DNA of 64,000 bases from Dictyobacter alpinus (GTDB lineage Bacteria; Chloroflexota; Ktedonobacteria; Ktedonobacterales; Ktedonobacteraceae), in assembly GCF_003967575.1 (NCBI RefSeq), contig NZ_BIFT01000001.1, forward strand, positions 2,108,001 through 2,172,000. Direction: 5' to 3'. The stretch's first letter is position 1. Each line of letters starts with the position of its first letter. A program made the translations under genes and the position numbers. Shown here piece after piece: positions 35,530-44,600 of this stretch. The notes below the pieces were generated by a model that did no database searches, was not told the DNA's origin, and saw nothing but the letters and a program-made list of their open reading frames with translations.

Positions 35530-35994
35530 ATGGATAGAGATAAAAAAGCATCGTGGTTGGAGCGCATCGAAGAGATCGCAGCCGTACTTGAGGGCAGCAC
35601 CGTTGGTGAGTTAGCCTTAACTGAAGAAGGAACAGAAATCACCATCCGCCGGAGTCCGGGGAAGGTATTGATGGATGCACCTATTTCAGGTCCGATAGCC
35701 ACTGGAGCTGCGGCCCCACAAGCTGCGGCCCCTCGCGCACCCAAGGTTGACAAGTCAGTGGCGATTAACGCGCCCCTGACCGGCGTCTACTACTCTGCCG
35801 CCTCGCCAACCACACCGGACTTTGTAAACATCGGGGATACGATCCATGTTGGCCAGGTTGTCGCATTGATTGAAGCCATGAAAGTCTTTAATGAGATCAA
35901 TGCCGAAATCTCTGGTCGCGTAGTCGCTTTGCCCGCCACCAGTGGTGCAGTGGTCCAAAAAGGCGATCCTCTGGTAAAGATCGAGCCTTTATAA
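35530..35994 (+). CDS. accB: Biotin carboxyl carrier protein of acetyl-CoA carboxylase
   Basis: A 154-residue AccB. The N-terminal helix carries the dimer part, an Ala/Pro-rich linker spans about 55-75, and the C-terminal lipoyl-like domain holds the biotinylation motif EAMK, lysine 118 (VALIEAMKVFNEI). A GTG at 35524 is an alternative start; both sit at the end of fabF without a separate promoter. accA and accD are not in the window. Confidence 0.95.
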   Translation: MDRDKKASWLERIEEIAAVLEGSTVGELALTEEGTEITIRRSPGKVLMDAPISGPIATGAAAPQAAAPRAPKVDKSVAINAPLTGVYYSAASPTTPDFVNIGDTIHVGQVVALIEAMKVFNEINAEISGRVVALPATSGAVVQKGDPLVKIEPL

Positions 35995-36010
35995 ATTACT
36001 GCTGTACCAC

Positions 36011-36067
36011 CACAAAGAGAAGCACCCGTCTTGAGGTCTCGCCTCAAGACGGGTGCTTCTCTTTGTG
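36011..36067. terminator. Hairpin after accB
   Basis: A 26-bp perfect stem (36011-36036 with 36042-36067) with a 5-base loop, 17 bp after the accB stop, also 72 bp after the end of the convergent threonine ammonia-lyase gene. It could end both units, but no T-run follows. Confidence 0.7.
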
Positions 36068-36138
36068 ATTGCCGGTCCACATCGATTATCTGAGTATAGA
36101 AACATCCATATCATATATTGGATGACTCGTAGCAGAAC

Positions 36139-37410
36139 TTAATCGAAGGATTGGGCTTCTTCTACCATGTAACCTTCGGCGCGGAGGCGGAGGAGGAGGT
36201 TTTCGCATTGGGCGCGATCACTGGTTTCCATGGTGATGGTTTCCTCACGTTGCATAATTGGGAGGCGATTGGAGATACGCTGGTGGCGGACGTCGATGAT
36301 ATTGATGCGCATATCAGTGATGATCTCCAGCATACGCATAAGTTCGCCTGGACGGTCCGTCAGACGGGTGTGGATGACAAAATAGCGTCCGGCCGTGGCC
36401 AGTCCATGTTCGATAAAGCGTCCCACCAGATTGATGTCGATGTTGCCTCCGGTCAGCGGCACCAGCACTTTTTTGCCTTTAAGATTGATTTTGCCACTAA
36501 GCATGGCCGCCAGACCAATAGCTCCCGCTCCCTCAACCATCATTTTACAGCGCTCCATCAGTAGCAGCACAGCATTGATGGTGGCTTCATCATCGACCAG
36601 CACAACATCATCGACCAGTTGTTGAATGATGGAAAAGGTTAATGATCCTGGCCGCTTGACAGCGATGCCATCGGCGATCGTAGTAATCGCAGGCAGGGTT
36701 GTGATAGTGCCCGCCTCAAGGGAGGCGCAACAACTGGGAGCGCCACTGGCCTGAACACCAATAATGGTGATATCAGGTTTTAGCGCACGCGCGGCAATCG
36801 CGATACCTGAGATCAATCCACCACCACCAATGGGGACAATAATGGCATCTGCATCAGGAAGATCATTGAGCATCTCCAGACCAAGGGTTCCCTGGCCGGC
36901 AATGACTTGGGGATCATCAAAGGCGTGGATGAAGGTAGCTCCGGTCTCACGTTGAAGTTCCAGGCAGTGTTGATAGGCATCATCATAGGTCGCTCCAAAC
37001 AACACTACGTTCGCACCATAACCCTCGGTTGCCGTAACCTTTGCCAGCGGCGCACTCTCCGGCATCACAATCGTACAGGCAATATTATGCTGGGCGGCCG
37101 CAATCGCCACACCCTGAGCATGATTACCCGCGGACGCAGCAATAACGCCCGCCTTATATTGTTCCTCAGTCAGAGTCGAAATTTTATAGCCCGCCCCACG
37201 CACTTTAAAAGAACCCGAACGCTGCATATGCTCGCACTTCAAATAAATATCAGCGCCAGTCAATTGGCTCATCGTCTGAGAACGTGATAACGCGGTATGA
37301 TGAATTACTGGCTTGAGGAACTTATAGGCTCGCCAGACATCAGCAATTTTAACAGAACTTGTAACCTCTTGAGAAGAGGTAGAGGATAGATCATTTCCTA
37401 CAAGATGCAT
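36139..37410 (-). CDS. ilvA: Threonine ammonia-lyase (biosynthetic or catabolic) with ACT domain
   Basis: A 423-residue PLP enzyme. PLP lysine 69 lies in SGSFKVRGAGYKI, the phosphate-binding glycine loop is IIVPIGGGGLISG and the SAGNHAQGVA segment is present. The last 70 residues form an ACT-like domain (DRPGELMRMLEIITDMRINIIDVRHQRI) that usually binds isoleucine or valine for feedback control. It converts threonine to 2-oxobutanoate, the first step to isoleucine. The catabolic TdcB type is possible, but the ACT domain favours regulated synthesis. A 230-nt leader precedes it. Confidence 0.9.
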   Translation of the reverse strand: MHLVGNDLSSTSSQEVTSSVKIADVWRAYKFLKPVIHHTALSRSQTMSQLTGADIYLKCEHMQRSGSFKVRGAGYKISTLTEEQYKAGVIAASAGNHAQGVAIAAAQHNIACTIVMPESAPLAKVTATEGYGANVVLFGATYDDAYQHCLELQRETGATFIHAFDDPQVIAGQGTLGLEMLNDLPDADAIIVPIGGGGLISGIAIAARALKPDITIIGVQASGAPSCCASLEAGTITTLPAITTIADGIAVKRPGSLTFSIIQQLVDDVVLVDDEATINAVLLLMERCKMMVEGAGAIGLAAMLSGKINLKGKKVLVPLTGGNIDINLVGRFIEHGLATAGRYFVIHTRLTDRPGELMRMLEIITDMRINIIDVRHQRISNRLPIMQREETITMETSDRAQCENLLLRLRAEGYMVEEAQSFD

Positions 37411-37622
37411 GATAGTAAGACTCCTTTAAGTCCCGCTTAGGACGCCCCCACCTCGTGGCGATAGGTCCAGGCGACATCGCCTGAGAGGACATAGATTAAT
37501 TGCTGCACATATGTTTTCTCGACTTTACGCCGGGGAGCATGGTCAGTTACAGCAATGGGGCATAACGTTTTTGCAGTTTATCGAATTCATCATCAGGTAT
37601 GGCAAAAAATGTTATGAAATGG

Positions 37623-37652
37623 ATTATAGCGCAAGTTGAATAGCCCTGACAA
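37623..37652 (-). promoter_or_regulatory. Predicted ilvA promoter with long leader
   Basis: On the minus strand TTGTCA (37652-37647), an 18-bp spacer and TATAAT (37628-37623). The transcript would have about 205 bases before the ATG at 37410. A 7-bp perfect hairpin (CAGGCGA with TCGCCTG, about 37467-37482) lies in it. I see no T-box or other known riboswitch pattern. Confidence 0.55.
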
Positions 37653-37686
37653 CCACTCCAAAAGGGCTTATCCATTATTCATAAGA

Positions 37687-37763
37687 TCCCCGTTTTTTTA
37701 TTATAGGGTTGCAGCAGTCGCGCACTGCGCGACTGCTGCAACCCTATAATAAAAAAACGGGGA
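37687..37763. repeat. 37-bp perfect palindrome, T-left/A-right
   Basis: Arms 37687-37723 and 37727-37763 are perfect complements around a 3-base loop (ACT). A T7 tract inside the left arm and an A7 tract inside the right arm flank the stem base, opposite to an intrinsic terminator. It is the longest perfect stem in the window and lies between the ilvA promoter and the Ycf45-like gene. Confidence 0.9.
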
Positions 37764-37810
37764 TGCATTGCCTCTGCATCCCCGTCATAATTGGCTGAAA
37801 CAGTATGAAA

Positions 37811-39724
37811 TTAGTCGCGTGAGCGGAAAATCTTCACACGGCGATGAGGCTCTTTACCTCGGCTGCGCGAGATCAGGTTGTAGCGAGTCGCCATCTGATG
37901 TTGGAGACGCCGCACATAAGCATTAGCAGGAGCCAGTTCGGCGGTCGTCAAACCCTTATTCAGGACTTGATGGATCGCGTCTTCAGTCTCAAGTAAGGCC
38001 TGCTTGGTTGGATCATCAAATTCGCTCTCACTTAAACTTGTCTTCGTGTCAGAATCTTCACCATCCTCTTCAGCAGATGCTACTTCGGGAATATCGAAGA
38101 TGCGCGCTAACGCGTGCTGCATCTGCATGATGGTATTATTCTTGAGAATAATGATTAATTTCCGCTCTTGCTCCGCTTGTTGGAGGCGCTCAGGTTGACG
38201 GCGATAGTAATTTTTCAGCGTAATTACAGCGTCAGCTTCGTGCTCATTATTTGTAATCACAACCGGGACGCGCAACTGACGCGCGGACTCTGATAGCCGA
38301 TCCCGATTGACACCAAACGGATACACTTTAAGGGTCTTGGGTGGACGAATCTCAGTCGCAGGCTCACTGGCCTGGTAGATGCCTTCAGTGATCTCGGTCA
38401 CCGATCGCGTCTGTGTCAGGACGGTAGCACGGACCTCTCCATCATGCGGCGCGGTCCCGGTTGGTGCCAGGGCCTGTACCTGTGAAGAGATACGGGCGGT
38501 CGATTGATTGCGATTGCGCACGCGCTCACCACCACCACGCGGATCTAAGGCGGGCGGTACATTGCCACGTAGCGAACTCAGATAGGTATTATTGCGATCT
38601 GAATGGCTACGATCATTGCGATCCGAGCGTTCAAACATGCTTGTGGTGAAGCCTTGTCCAGGACGTACATTGGGACCACCGAGCCCATTGCCCCATCCAG
38701 GAACATCCATGCCACCCGTCGTCACTCGACGGATCGAAACATTACCATTCTCTTCATCACGTGTTCGCTCTTCAGCTACAATGGGCTGGCCGCGTAGCAT
38801 ATTATCGACCGTATCGGCCACATCACGATGTACGACAGCTTCCTCCCAGCTTTGCTGTTCAACCACAACCTCAAAGGTTGGAAGAGATTTGCGCTCTTGA
38901 ATGCTCTTCTGCGTATGACGCCGGCGCGCCTCTTCGTCACCCAGGGTAACAGTCTGAATACCCCCTACGAGATCCGAGAGGGTAGGATTCACAAGCAAGT
39001 TTCCTAGCGAATTACCATGAGCCGTTGCGACCAATTGGACGCCACGTTCTGCGATAGTACGTGCCGCGGCCGCTTCCAACTCGGTACCAATCTCGTCAAT
39101 GACGATGACCTGTGGCATATGATTTTCCACAGCTTCGATCATCACAGCATGCTGTTCCGCCGTACGCGCCACCTGCATACGTCGGGCACGACCAATGCCG
39201 GGATGAGGAATATCCCCATCGCCTGCAATTTCGTTTGAGGTATCCACAACCACTACACGCTTATTCGCCTCATCTGCAAGCACACGGGCAATCTCGCGCA
39301 AGAGTGTTGTTTTACCCACGCCAGGACGACCAAGAATCAAGATGGATTGGCCCTGTTCGACAATATCACGGATCAGGGCAATACTGCCAAGCACCGCTCG
39401 ACCAATGCGGCAGGTTAAGCCGACGATTCGCCCTTTCCGATTACGCATAGCGCTGATTCGGTGAAGGGTCCGTTCGATACCCGCACGGTTGTCATCGCCG
39501 AATTCCCCAATACGTTCAACCACGTACTCCAGGTCGGCATAGGTCACCGGTGTCGTACTAAGGATCACTTCCCCTTCTGGGAATCGGCCCTCCGCCGTTC
39601 GGCCAAGGTCCATTACGATCTCCAGCAGTTCGCTTCGGTTCTCTAGCCGATTGACCGCGTCGTGGATGCCTGGCGGAAGAGTTGCCAGCAGAGCCTCCAG
39701 ATCGTCAGTGATCACATGTTGCAT
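37811..39724 (-). CDS. Ycf45-like ATPase with R3H domain
   Basis: A 637-residue protein related to chloroplast Ycf45. Residues 95-280 are the ATPase: Walker A LILGRPGVGKTTLLREIAR, Walker B VIVIDEIGTELEA, then HGNSLGNLLVNPTLSDLVGG. An unstructured Arg/Asn/Gly-rich linker follows (about 330-430), then a second small fold (TLKVYPFGVNRDRLSESARQL, ADAVITLKNYYRRQP) and a C-terminal R3H motif with the Arg-x3-His core (VRRLQHQM). This suggests single-stranded nucleic-acid binding; the function is unknown. It ends the unit with the GNAT gene. Confidence 0.85.
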   Translation of the reverse strand: MQHVITDDLEALLATLPPGIHDAVNRLENRSELLEIVMDLGRTAEGRFPEGEVILSTTPVTYADLEYVVERIGEFGDDNRAGIERTLHRISAMRNRKGRIVGLTCRIGRAVLGSIALIRDIVEQGQSILILGRPGVGKTTLLREIARVLADEANKRVVVVDTSNEIAGDGDIPHPGIGRARRMQVARTAEQHAVMIEAVENHMPQVIVIDEIGTELEAAAARTIAERGVQLVATAHGNSLGNLLVNPTLSDLVGGIQTVTLGDEEARRRHTQKSIQERKSLPTFEVVVEQQSWEEAVVHRDVADTVDNMLRGQPIVAEERTRDEENGNVSIRRVTTGGMDVPGWGNGLGGPNVRPGQGFTTSMFERSDRNDRSHSDRNNTYLSSLRGNVPPALDPRGGGERVRNRNQSTARISSQVQALAPTGTAPHDGEVRATVLTQTRSVTEITEGIYQASEPATEIRPPKTLKVYPFGVNRDRLSESARQLRVPVVITNNEHEADAVITLKNYYRRQPERLQQAEQERKLIIILKNNTIMQMQHALARIFDIPEVASAEEDGEDSDTKTSLSESEFDDPTKQALLETEDAIHQVLNKGLTTAELAPANAYVRRLQHQMATRYNLISRSRGKEPHRRVKIFRSRD

Positions 39725-39734
39725 AGGCAGTTTA

Positions 39735-40808
39735 TCACCTCATTATTTTTTGGCGCGAATTGACCGTCCCCAGGCCCTTCAAGCCATAGACCGCTCGTGG
39801 CTCCAGCAGGGGGACCGTGCTCTGCCTCGTGGCCAGTAAAGCCACGTGTCGCACAAGCAGGACCTTGGAGAGGACCTGCTCAAATCCACTATTGCGAAGA
39901 GCGGTGTTAACAAAAGAATCGTACTCGCGCACCAGGCAATAGATGCGCCGTACGTCCGCGTCCAGTAGCCGCTTGATGCCAAACTGGATTAACGGTTCGG
40001 CAAGCTCGGCATGTTCCGGATGTACCAGTAAAGAGATGCGGTGAGGTGTCGAGCCGTGACCTCGGCACAATCGCATCCAGGCCCCAACACGCACACCTAC
40101 GTCACATACATAATTCTCATTGCCCCCCGCAAAAAAGGAAGGCCATGGTTGTAGTGACCCGGCGTGGAGCTTTGCGTATTCTTCACTATTCTCATACAGT
40201 TCGGCCGTTGAGACACGCTGCGGCGTTACCGCACGATAGAGCTGGTATAATCCCCACGCGTGGTGGCGATTCCAGCGACGAAGCGAAGGGAGCACGGGCT
40301 CAGCTGAGACGTCTGTAGACCTGGATTTTTGCTGGGTTGGGTCATAGACATACGTCAACTCGCGTGCATAGCGTTGAAAACCCGAGCGCTGGAACATGTC
40401 CAATTCGGGTACATCATCTTCAACCTTCGCGAAGATACGGAGAATACCATGGGTTGCGGCCATCTCCACTGCATATTCGAGCAGGGCGGCCAGAATATCA
40501 TCGCCCGCGAGATTTGCTCCATCGCGGTTTGTCATCGATGCCAGATACGCCAGATCCCAGGCATTGTGGGATGGTCGTTCACGCACCTGGGCAAAGCCCA
40601 GTAAGCGCCAGTGATCCTCACAGATCCATGTGCGGATAACTGGAGAGATGGGAAGGAAATGCCTCAATAATGGAGGCGAAGGGAGTGCGCTCTCCACCGA
40701 CTCTAGCCAGCAGACAAAATTTGCAAAGTCATGCTGGCTACCTCGAGCCCGGTGGTCGATAGCGTAGATGATTCCCGGTAAATCAACATATAACACCGGT
40801 CTTATCAT
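39735..40808 (-). CDS. GNAT-like double-domain acetyltransferase
   Basis: A 357-residue protein with two N-acetyltransferase-like halves. The N-terminal half starts MIRPVLYVDLPGIIYAIDH and has the CoA-loop-like region LAGDDILAALLEYAVEMAA then FQRSGFQRYARELTYVY. The C-terminal half repeats this form (AWGLYQLYRAVTPQRVSTAEL, LAEPLIQFGIKRLLDAD, ALRNSGFEQVLSKVLLVR). The Q/RxxGxG/A acetyl-CoA loop is not clear in either half, so enzymatic activity is uncertain. The ATG at 40808 follows AGGAG. It lies 10 bp upstream of the Ycf45-like gene and is co-transcribed with it. Confidence 0.65.
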   Translation of the reverse strand: MIRPVLYVDLPGIIYAIDHRARGSQHDFANFVCWLESVESALPSPPLLRHFLPISPVIRTWICEDHWRLLGFAQVRERPSHNAWDLAYLASMTNRDGANLAGDDILAALLEYAVEMAATHGILRIFAKVEDDVPELDMFQRSGFQRYARELTYVYDPTQQKSRSTDVSAEPVLPSLRRWNRHHAWGLYQLYRAVTPQRVSTAELYENSEEYAKLHAGSLQPWPSFFAGGNENYVCDVGVRVGAWMRLCRGHGSTPHRISLLVHPEHAELAEPLIQFGIKRLLDADVRRIYCLVREYDSFVNTALRNSGFEQVLSKVLLVRHVALLATRQSTVPLLEPRAVYGLKGLGTVNSRQKIMR

Positions 40809-40852
40809 CCACAACTCCTGCGTTAGATAGAAGCTATGCTCTTAGAGCACTT

Positions 40853-41461
40853 CTACCGCTTCACGCTCTGAACTATGCGGAGAAAGTATTGATGAAAACG
40901 TGTATCTCCTGACACTTCAGGATGAAATGCAGTGCCTAGTAGGGTTCCTTCTCGGACAGCAACGATGGTTCCATCGTCGAGCGTCGCCAGCACCTCTACT
41001 TCGGGACCCGCCTGTTCGACTAAAGGTCCACGAATAAAGAATGTGTGGAATGGCGCTTCGCCTAGTGCGGGCACTGACAGATCAGTTTCAAAGCTTTCCC
41101 GCTGACTGCCAAACGCATTACGGCGGACGCGAATATCCATGCTAGCCAACAAAGGTTGGCCTGCAAGCGCGTTATCCGTCTCTCTCGCTAACAAGATCAG
41201 ACCTGCGCACGTTCCCCAGACGGGAACACCTTCGCGGATCTTTCTTTGTAAAACTTCGTGGAGTCCATAGACAATCATTAGTTTGCCAATTGTCGTACTT
41301 TCACCACCTGGTAATATTATACCATCTATTTCATCTAGTTGCTCGGGGAGGCGAACAGCTGTGGCGTCCACTCCCAGTTCCCGTAACATCCTGATGTGGG
41401 CGGCAAAATCACCCTGTAATGCTAATACGCCGATACGTAGAGTTGGGTTGTATTTTTCCAT
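40853..41461 (-). CDS. pdxT: Pyridoxal 5'-phosphate synthase glutaminase subunit
   Basis: A 202-residue class I glutaminase. Triad: Cys85 in VWGTCAGLILLA, and His/Glu in GTAFHPEVSGDTRFH. The oxyanion loop is PGGESTTIGKL. It releases ammonia from glutamine and channels it to PdxS for vitamin B6 synthesis. The gene is 20 bp after pdxS, the usual order. Confidence 0.96.
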   Translation of the reverse strand: MEKYNPTLRIGVLALQGDFAAHIRMLRELGVDATAVRLPEQLDEIDGIILPGGESTTIGKLMIVYGLHEVLQRKIREGVPVWGTCAGLILLARETDNALAGQPLLASMDIRVRRNAFGSQRESFETDLSVPALGEAPFHTFFIRGPLVEQAGPEVEVLATLDDGTIVAVREGTLLGTAFHPEVSGDTRFHQYFLRIVQSVKR

Positions 41462-41481
41462 GTGCTTTTCTTATTATCTGT

Positions 41482-42369
41482 CTACCAACCACGACGGGCC
41501 ATGAGTTCCTGCTCAGGCAGTGTATCGAGATTGATGCCGACCATTGCCTCTCCCAGGTTGCGGGAAACCTCGGCCAGGATGGCTGGATCCTCAAAGTGGG
41601 TGGTCGCTTTAACGATGGCTTTCGCACGCAATAGTGGATCACCGGACTTAAAAATACCGGAGCCGACAAAGATGCCTTCAGCACCCAGGCGCATCATTAA
41701 TGCGGCATCGGCTGGTGTAGCAATACCACCGGCTGAAAAGTTCACCACTGGCAGCTTGCCTGTTCGTGCGACTTCCAATACCAACTCGTAAGGAGCACCC
41801 AGTTCTTTCGCCTCAGCCATCAATTCTTCTTCGGGCAAGGACTGAAGACGTCGGACGCCGTCCATTACGGTACGCATATGGCGAACAGCTTCAATCACGT
41901 TTCCGGTTCCGGGCTCACCCTTTGTGCGCAGCATAGCCGCACCCTCACCAACACGACGCAGCGCCTCACCAAGATCACGGGCACCACAGACAAATGGGAC
42001 CGAGAATTTATGCTTATTAACATGATAACGCTCGTCAGCTGGTGTCAGAACCTCAGACTCATCGATACAATCGATACCCAGAGACTGCAAAATCTCAGCC
42101 TCCACAAAATGTCCAATCCGGCACTTTGCCATCACAGGGATAGTGACCGCTTCCTTAATCTTCACGATCAACTCGGGATCGCTCATACGGGCCACACCAC
42201 CCTGGGCACGAATATCCGCAGGCACGCGCTCAAGAGCCATCACTGCTGAAGCACCAGCCTCCTCCGCAATCTTCGCCTGTTCAGCGTTGACCACATCGCA
42301 GATAACTCCACCTTTTAACATCTCTGGAAAACTACGCTTGACCTGTACGGTCCCAATCTGCTTTTGCAT
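41482..42369 (-). CDS. pdxS: Pyridoxal 5'-phosphate synthase synthase subunit
   Basis: A 295-residue (beta/alpha)8 barrel that joins ribose 5-phosphate, glyceraldehyde 3-phosphate and ammonia. Marks are VICDVVNAEQAKIAEEAGA (first catalytic-lysine region), PVMAKCRIGHFVEA (second lysine area), GEAGTGNVI-like GEPGTGNVIEAVRHMR and PVVNFSAGGIATPADAALMM. The ATG at 42369 follows GGAGAGG; the frame to 42405 is longer but unsupported. Confidence 0.97.
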   Translation of the reverse strand: MQKQIGTVQVKRSFPEMLKGGVICDVVNAEQAKIAEEAGASAVMALERVPADIRAQGGVARMSDPELIVKIKEAVTIPVMAKCRIGHFVEAEILQSLGIDCIDESEVLTPADERYHVNKHKFSVPFVCGARDLGEALRRVGEGAAMLRTKGEPGTGNVIEAVRHMRTVMDGVRRLQSLPEEELMAEAKELGAPYELVLEVARTGKLPVVNFSAGGIATPADAALMMRLGAEGIFVGSGIFKSGDPLLRAKAIVKATTHFEDPAILAEVSRNLGEAMVGINLDTLPEQELMARRGW

Positions 42370-42686
42370 GTATATACCTCTCCTGGCGTGCTTATTTATT
42401 TTCATCTATATGAAAAAATAAGGAATCAAATCTACTAAAAATTTTAGCACAAGTGGATAAATAACATCTACAGCCAATTGCAAAAAAACAAACCATCCAT
42501 CTCCACCAACACCCACAGACCAGAAAAATAATATGAGGATTGGCCCCCAAAAGCACTATCCCATCCCCGCATTGGCATGGACAATGGCTGTCCCTCCAAA
42601 GGATACAACAAAAGAACAGACATATTTATGCCTGCCCCCCAAAAATAGCAACGGAGAGAGTGAAGTGAAGTGAAATAACGCCTGCC
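42370..42686. other. Intergenic region
   Basis: 317 bp between pdxS and the toxin gene, both on the minus strand. It must hold the pdxS promoter. It contains several runs of C but no clear repeat, palindrome or coding frame. Confidence 0.3.
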
Positions 42687-43106
42687 TTAATCCCTTAAGA
42701 GATGAAGACTGATGCGTAAAGCTTGATCCACACGATACAACTCATCCGCACTAATGGAACCCCGACGCCTGATCAGCCGCGACTTTTCAATTGTCATAAT
42801 CTGCTCACACTTTACATCGGTGTAGTCAGTTAAACCATTGTTTGGAGTAGGTGTAATGCGTACATGTAACGGAAGCTCGCGCTCCGTTCGACTCATCGAG
42901 GCCACAATCGTCAAAGGATATGATGAAGAGGAATTGCCTCGATCATTTTGTATCACTAACGCTGGTCGGGTTCCTTGTTGCTCTGCACCACGGCCAGGTG
43001 ACCAATTAACGTCCCAAATCTCGCCCCTGCGAGGATTTGGCGTACTCCCATTCGCATCTTGCTGCTGTTTCAGGCTCGGCAAAGACTGCCTGGCCTCATT
43101 ACTCAT
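42687..43106 (-). CDS. mazF: MazF/PemK-type toxin
   Basis: A 139-residue endoribonuclease-type toxin. The domain begins at about residue 26: PRRGEIWDVNWSPG (beta-1, Arg/Glu region), GTRPALVIQNDRGN, PLTIVASMS and VKCEQIMTIEKSRL, all typical of MazF, which cuts single-stranded RNA. It has an unusual 25-residue hydrophilic N-terminal extension. It overlaps the antitoxin stop by four bases (ATGA), a sign of translational coupling. Confidence 0.9.
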   Translation of the reverse strand: MSNEARQSLPSLKQQQDANGSTPNPRRGEIWDVNWSPGRGAEQQGTRPALVIQNDRGNSSSSYPLTIVASMSRTERELPLHVRITPTPNNGLTDYTDVKCEQIMTIEKSRLIRRRGSISADELYRVDQALRISLHLLRD

Positions 43107-43429
43107 GCAAACATACCTTCACAACCAGCACTAAAACAAAATTGGGCTTCTTCAAGAGTATCGGGAGAGGTTGCTAGATATGCGTAGGCTTCATCGAGAG
43201 AGTTGTTGAGAGAGGAGAGTTCACGTTCGCGTTTTTCCATTATTACGGTCCTCAGTTGCTGATAATCATCTTGCCTCATCAGATCCATAATAGCTTCTAT
43301 TACGTCTCCAAGGGAGGAGTCGAATTCCACAGCCAGAGCCTTTAGCTCTTTATGCTGCGTTGAAGGGATCTGAATGGATTTTCGAACGAGGTTCTCATGA
43401 CGATATAGGTCTGTATGTACAACAGCCAT
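43103..43429 (-). CDS. Antitoxin of the MazF-type pair
   Basis: A 108-residue protein. The N-terminal 50 residues look like a ribbon-helix-helix or AbrB-like DNA-binding part (VRKSIQIPSTQHKELKALA, then SLGDVIEAIMDL), and the acidic C-terminal part (SLDEAYAYLATSPDTLEEAQ) would wrap the toxin, as in MazE. The exact antitoxin family was not recognised. It is preceded by AGGAGG and a strong promoter, and its own stop overlaps the toxin start. Expected to repress its own promoter. Confidence 0.75.
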   Translation of the reverse strand: MAVVHTDLYRHENLVRKSIQIPSTQHKELKALAVEFDSSLGDVIEAIMDLMRQDDYQQLRTVIMEKRERELSSLNNSLDEAYAYLATSPDTLEEAQFCFSAGCEGMFA

Positions 43430-43469
43430 GAAGGTGCCTCCTAGTCATAACATGACGCCATCTCTTCTT

Positions 43470-43498
43470 ATTGTACCGGGACGTCTGGTAATTGTCAA
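43470..43498 (-). promoter_or_regulatory. Promoter of the toxin-antitoxin operon
   Basis: On the minus strand TTGACA (43498-43493), a 17-bp spacer and TACAAT (43475-43470), 41 bp upstream of the antitoxin start. Confidence 0.8.
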
Positions 43499-43612
43499 TA
43501 AAGAGACGACCGTTTTTCTGCCAGGATTAGCATTTTTGAGTAGGCAAAATGCCTATTTTTCAGCGAAATTTACACAAAATTGGGACGTTAACCCAAAAAT
43601 ACTCGGGACATA

Positions 43613-44428
43613 TCACCTGCTTCTATGTACCTGCGGTCCGAAGCGGAGCGCCAGCAGGATGCCAAAGGAAACGGCCAGTAAAACGACGGCCAGTGCAATC
43701 GATTTATCCAGATCTGACTCTGAAGCAATATAGACAGCAATTGGCATAGTCTGTGTTGTACCAGGAAAATTGCCGGCAAAAGTAATGGTTGCCCCAAATT
43801 CTCCCAGCGCGCGCGCCCAGCAAAGTCCGATACCAGAAAGGAGGGCGGGTCGGATCAATGGAAGAGTCACGTGCACAAAAGCATACAGTGGTGAAGCACG
43901 CAAAGTATAAGCCGCCATTTCATAACGCCGATCCAGTTGCTCAAGACCCGCTTTGGCACTATTCACAAAAAAAGGCGCGGCAATAAAGGTCTGAGCCATC
44001 ACTACCGCGACCGTAGTAAAAGGAATGGTAATATTCAGGAGCGCTAAATAGTGTCCCAGGATACCCATGCGTCCAAATGTCAGAAGGAGCGCGACACCGG
44101 CAACCACTGGTGGCAGGACCGTTGGGAGCGTGACCAGGGTCTCCAGCAGGCCGCGGCCAAAGAAACGCTTGCGTGCCAGCAGGTAAGCTACCGGCAGGCC
44201 CAACAGACAGGCAATCAGTGTACTCAACGTGGTCGTAACAATGCTAAGTTGCAGAGCCTGAAAGATATCTGGCTGTAATAGTTCCTGCCAGATCGCAGCC
44301 GGCGGTTCTCTAAACAAGAGTCCGACCAGTGGTATACCCAGAAAAAGGAAGAAGAGGCTGGTCAGTACGATTATGAGTACATTGACCAGCCATGCCGGTA
44401 GAGTTTCTTTTAAGTGCTGCACTTTCAT
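43613..44428 (-). CDS. modB: Molybdate ABC transporter permease
   Basis: A 271-residue inner-membrane permease with about five or six helices (LIIVLTSLFFLFLGIPLVGLL, LLETLVTLPTVLPPVVAGVALLL, TVAVVMAQTFIAAPFFV). It carries the coupling EAA-type loop in LEQLDRRYEMAAYTLRASP, followed by LPLIRPALLSGIGLCWARALGEFGATI, a signature of ModB/CysT-type permeases. The ATG at 44428 follows CTGGAG. A frame to 44536 is open but would enter the palindrome at 44480. It follows modA; no ATPase gene (modC) is present. Confidence 0.9.
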   Translation of the reverse strand: MKVQHLKETLPAWLVNVLIIVLTSLFFLFLGIPLVGLLFREPPAAIWQELLQPDIFQALQLSIVTTTLSTLIACLLGLPVAYLLARKRFFGRGLLETLVTLPTVLPPVVAGVALLLTFGRMGILGHYLALLNITIPFTTVAVVMAQTFIAAPFFVNSAKAGLEQLDRRYEMAAYTLRASPLYAFVHVTLPLIRPALLSGIGLCWARALGEFGATITFAGNFPGTTQTMPIAVYIASESDLDKSIALAVVLLAVSFGILLALRFGPQVHRSR

Positions 44429-44479
44429 GGTGGCTCCAGCAAATATACGCTCACGCAGGCGCCGGAGCGCCCAACCCTC

Positions 44480-44542
44480 TTTTTTATGGTGTTGTTGGTC
44501 AAAGTGGGCTGAGCCCACTTTGACCAACAACACCATAAAAAA
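44480..44542. repeat. 30-bp perfect palindrome between modA and modB
   Basis: Arms 44480-44509 and 44513-44542 are perfect complements around a 3-base loop. The left arm begins with T6 and the right arm ends in A6, the opposite of a terminator. It lies inside the presumed modA-modB operon, between the modA stop at 44601 and the modB start. Confidence 0.9.
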
Positions 44543-44552
44543 ATTATTTCAA

Positions 44553-44565
44553 GCGCCGCAGGCGC
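44553..44565. repeat. Short GCGCC-N3-GGCGC palindrome
   Basis: GCGCCGCAGGCGC, ten bases from the palindrome at 44480-44542. Same type as at 27141, 49322 and 50727. Confidence 0.7.
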
Positions 44566-44600
44566 GCAAAGTCATGCATGGGAAGCATGGGTGGTAAGGA

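Noticed and set aside
37411..37652. T-box leader in front of ilvA
   Set aside because: The leader lacks the conserved T-box core and specifier-loop pattern; only a short hairpin is seen.
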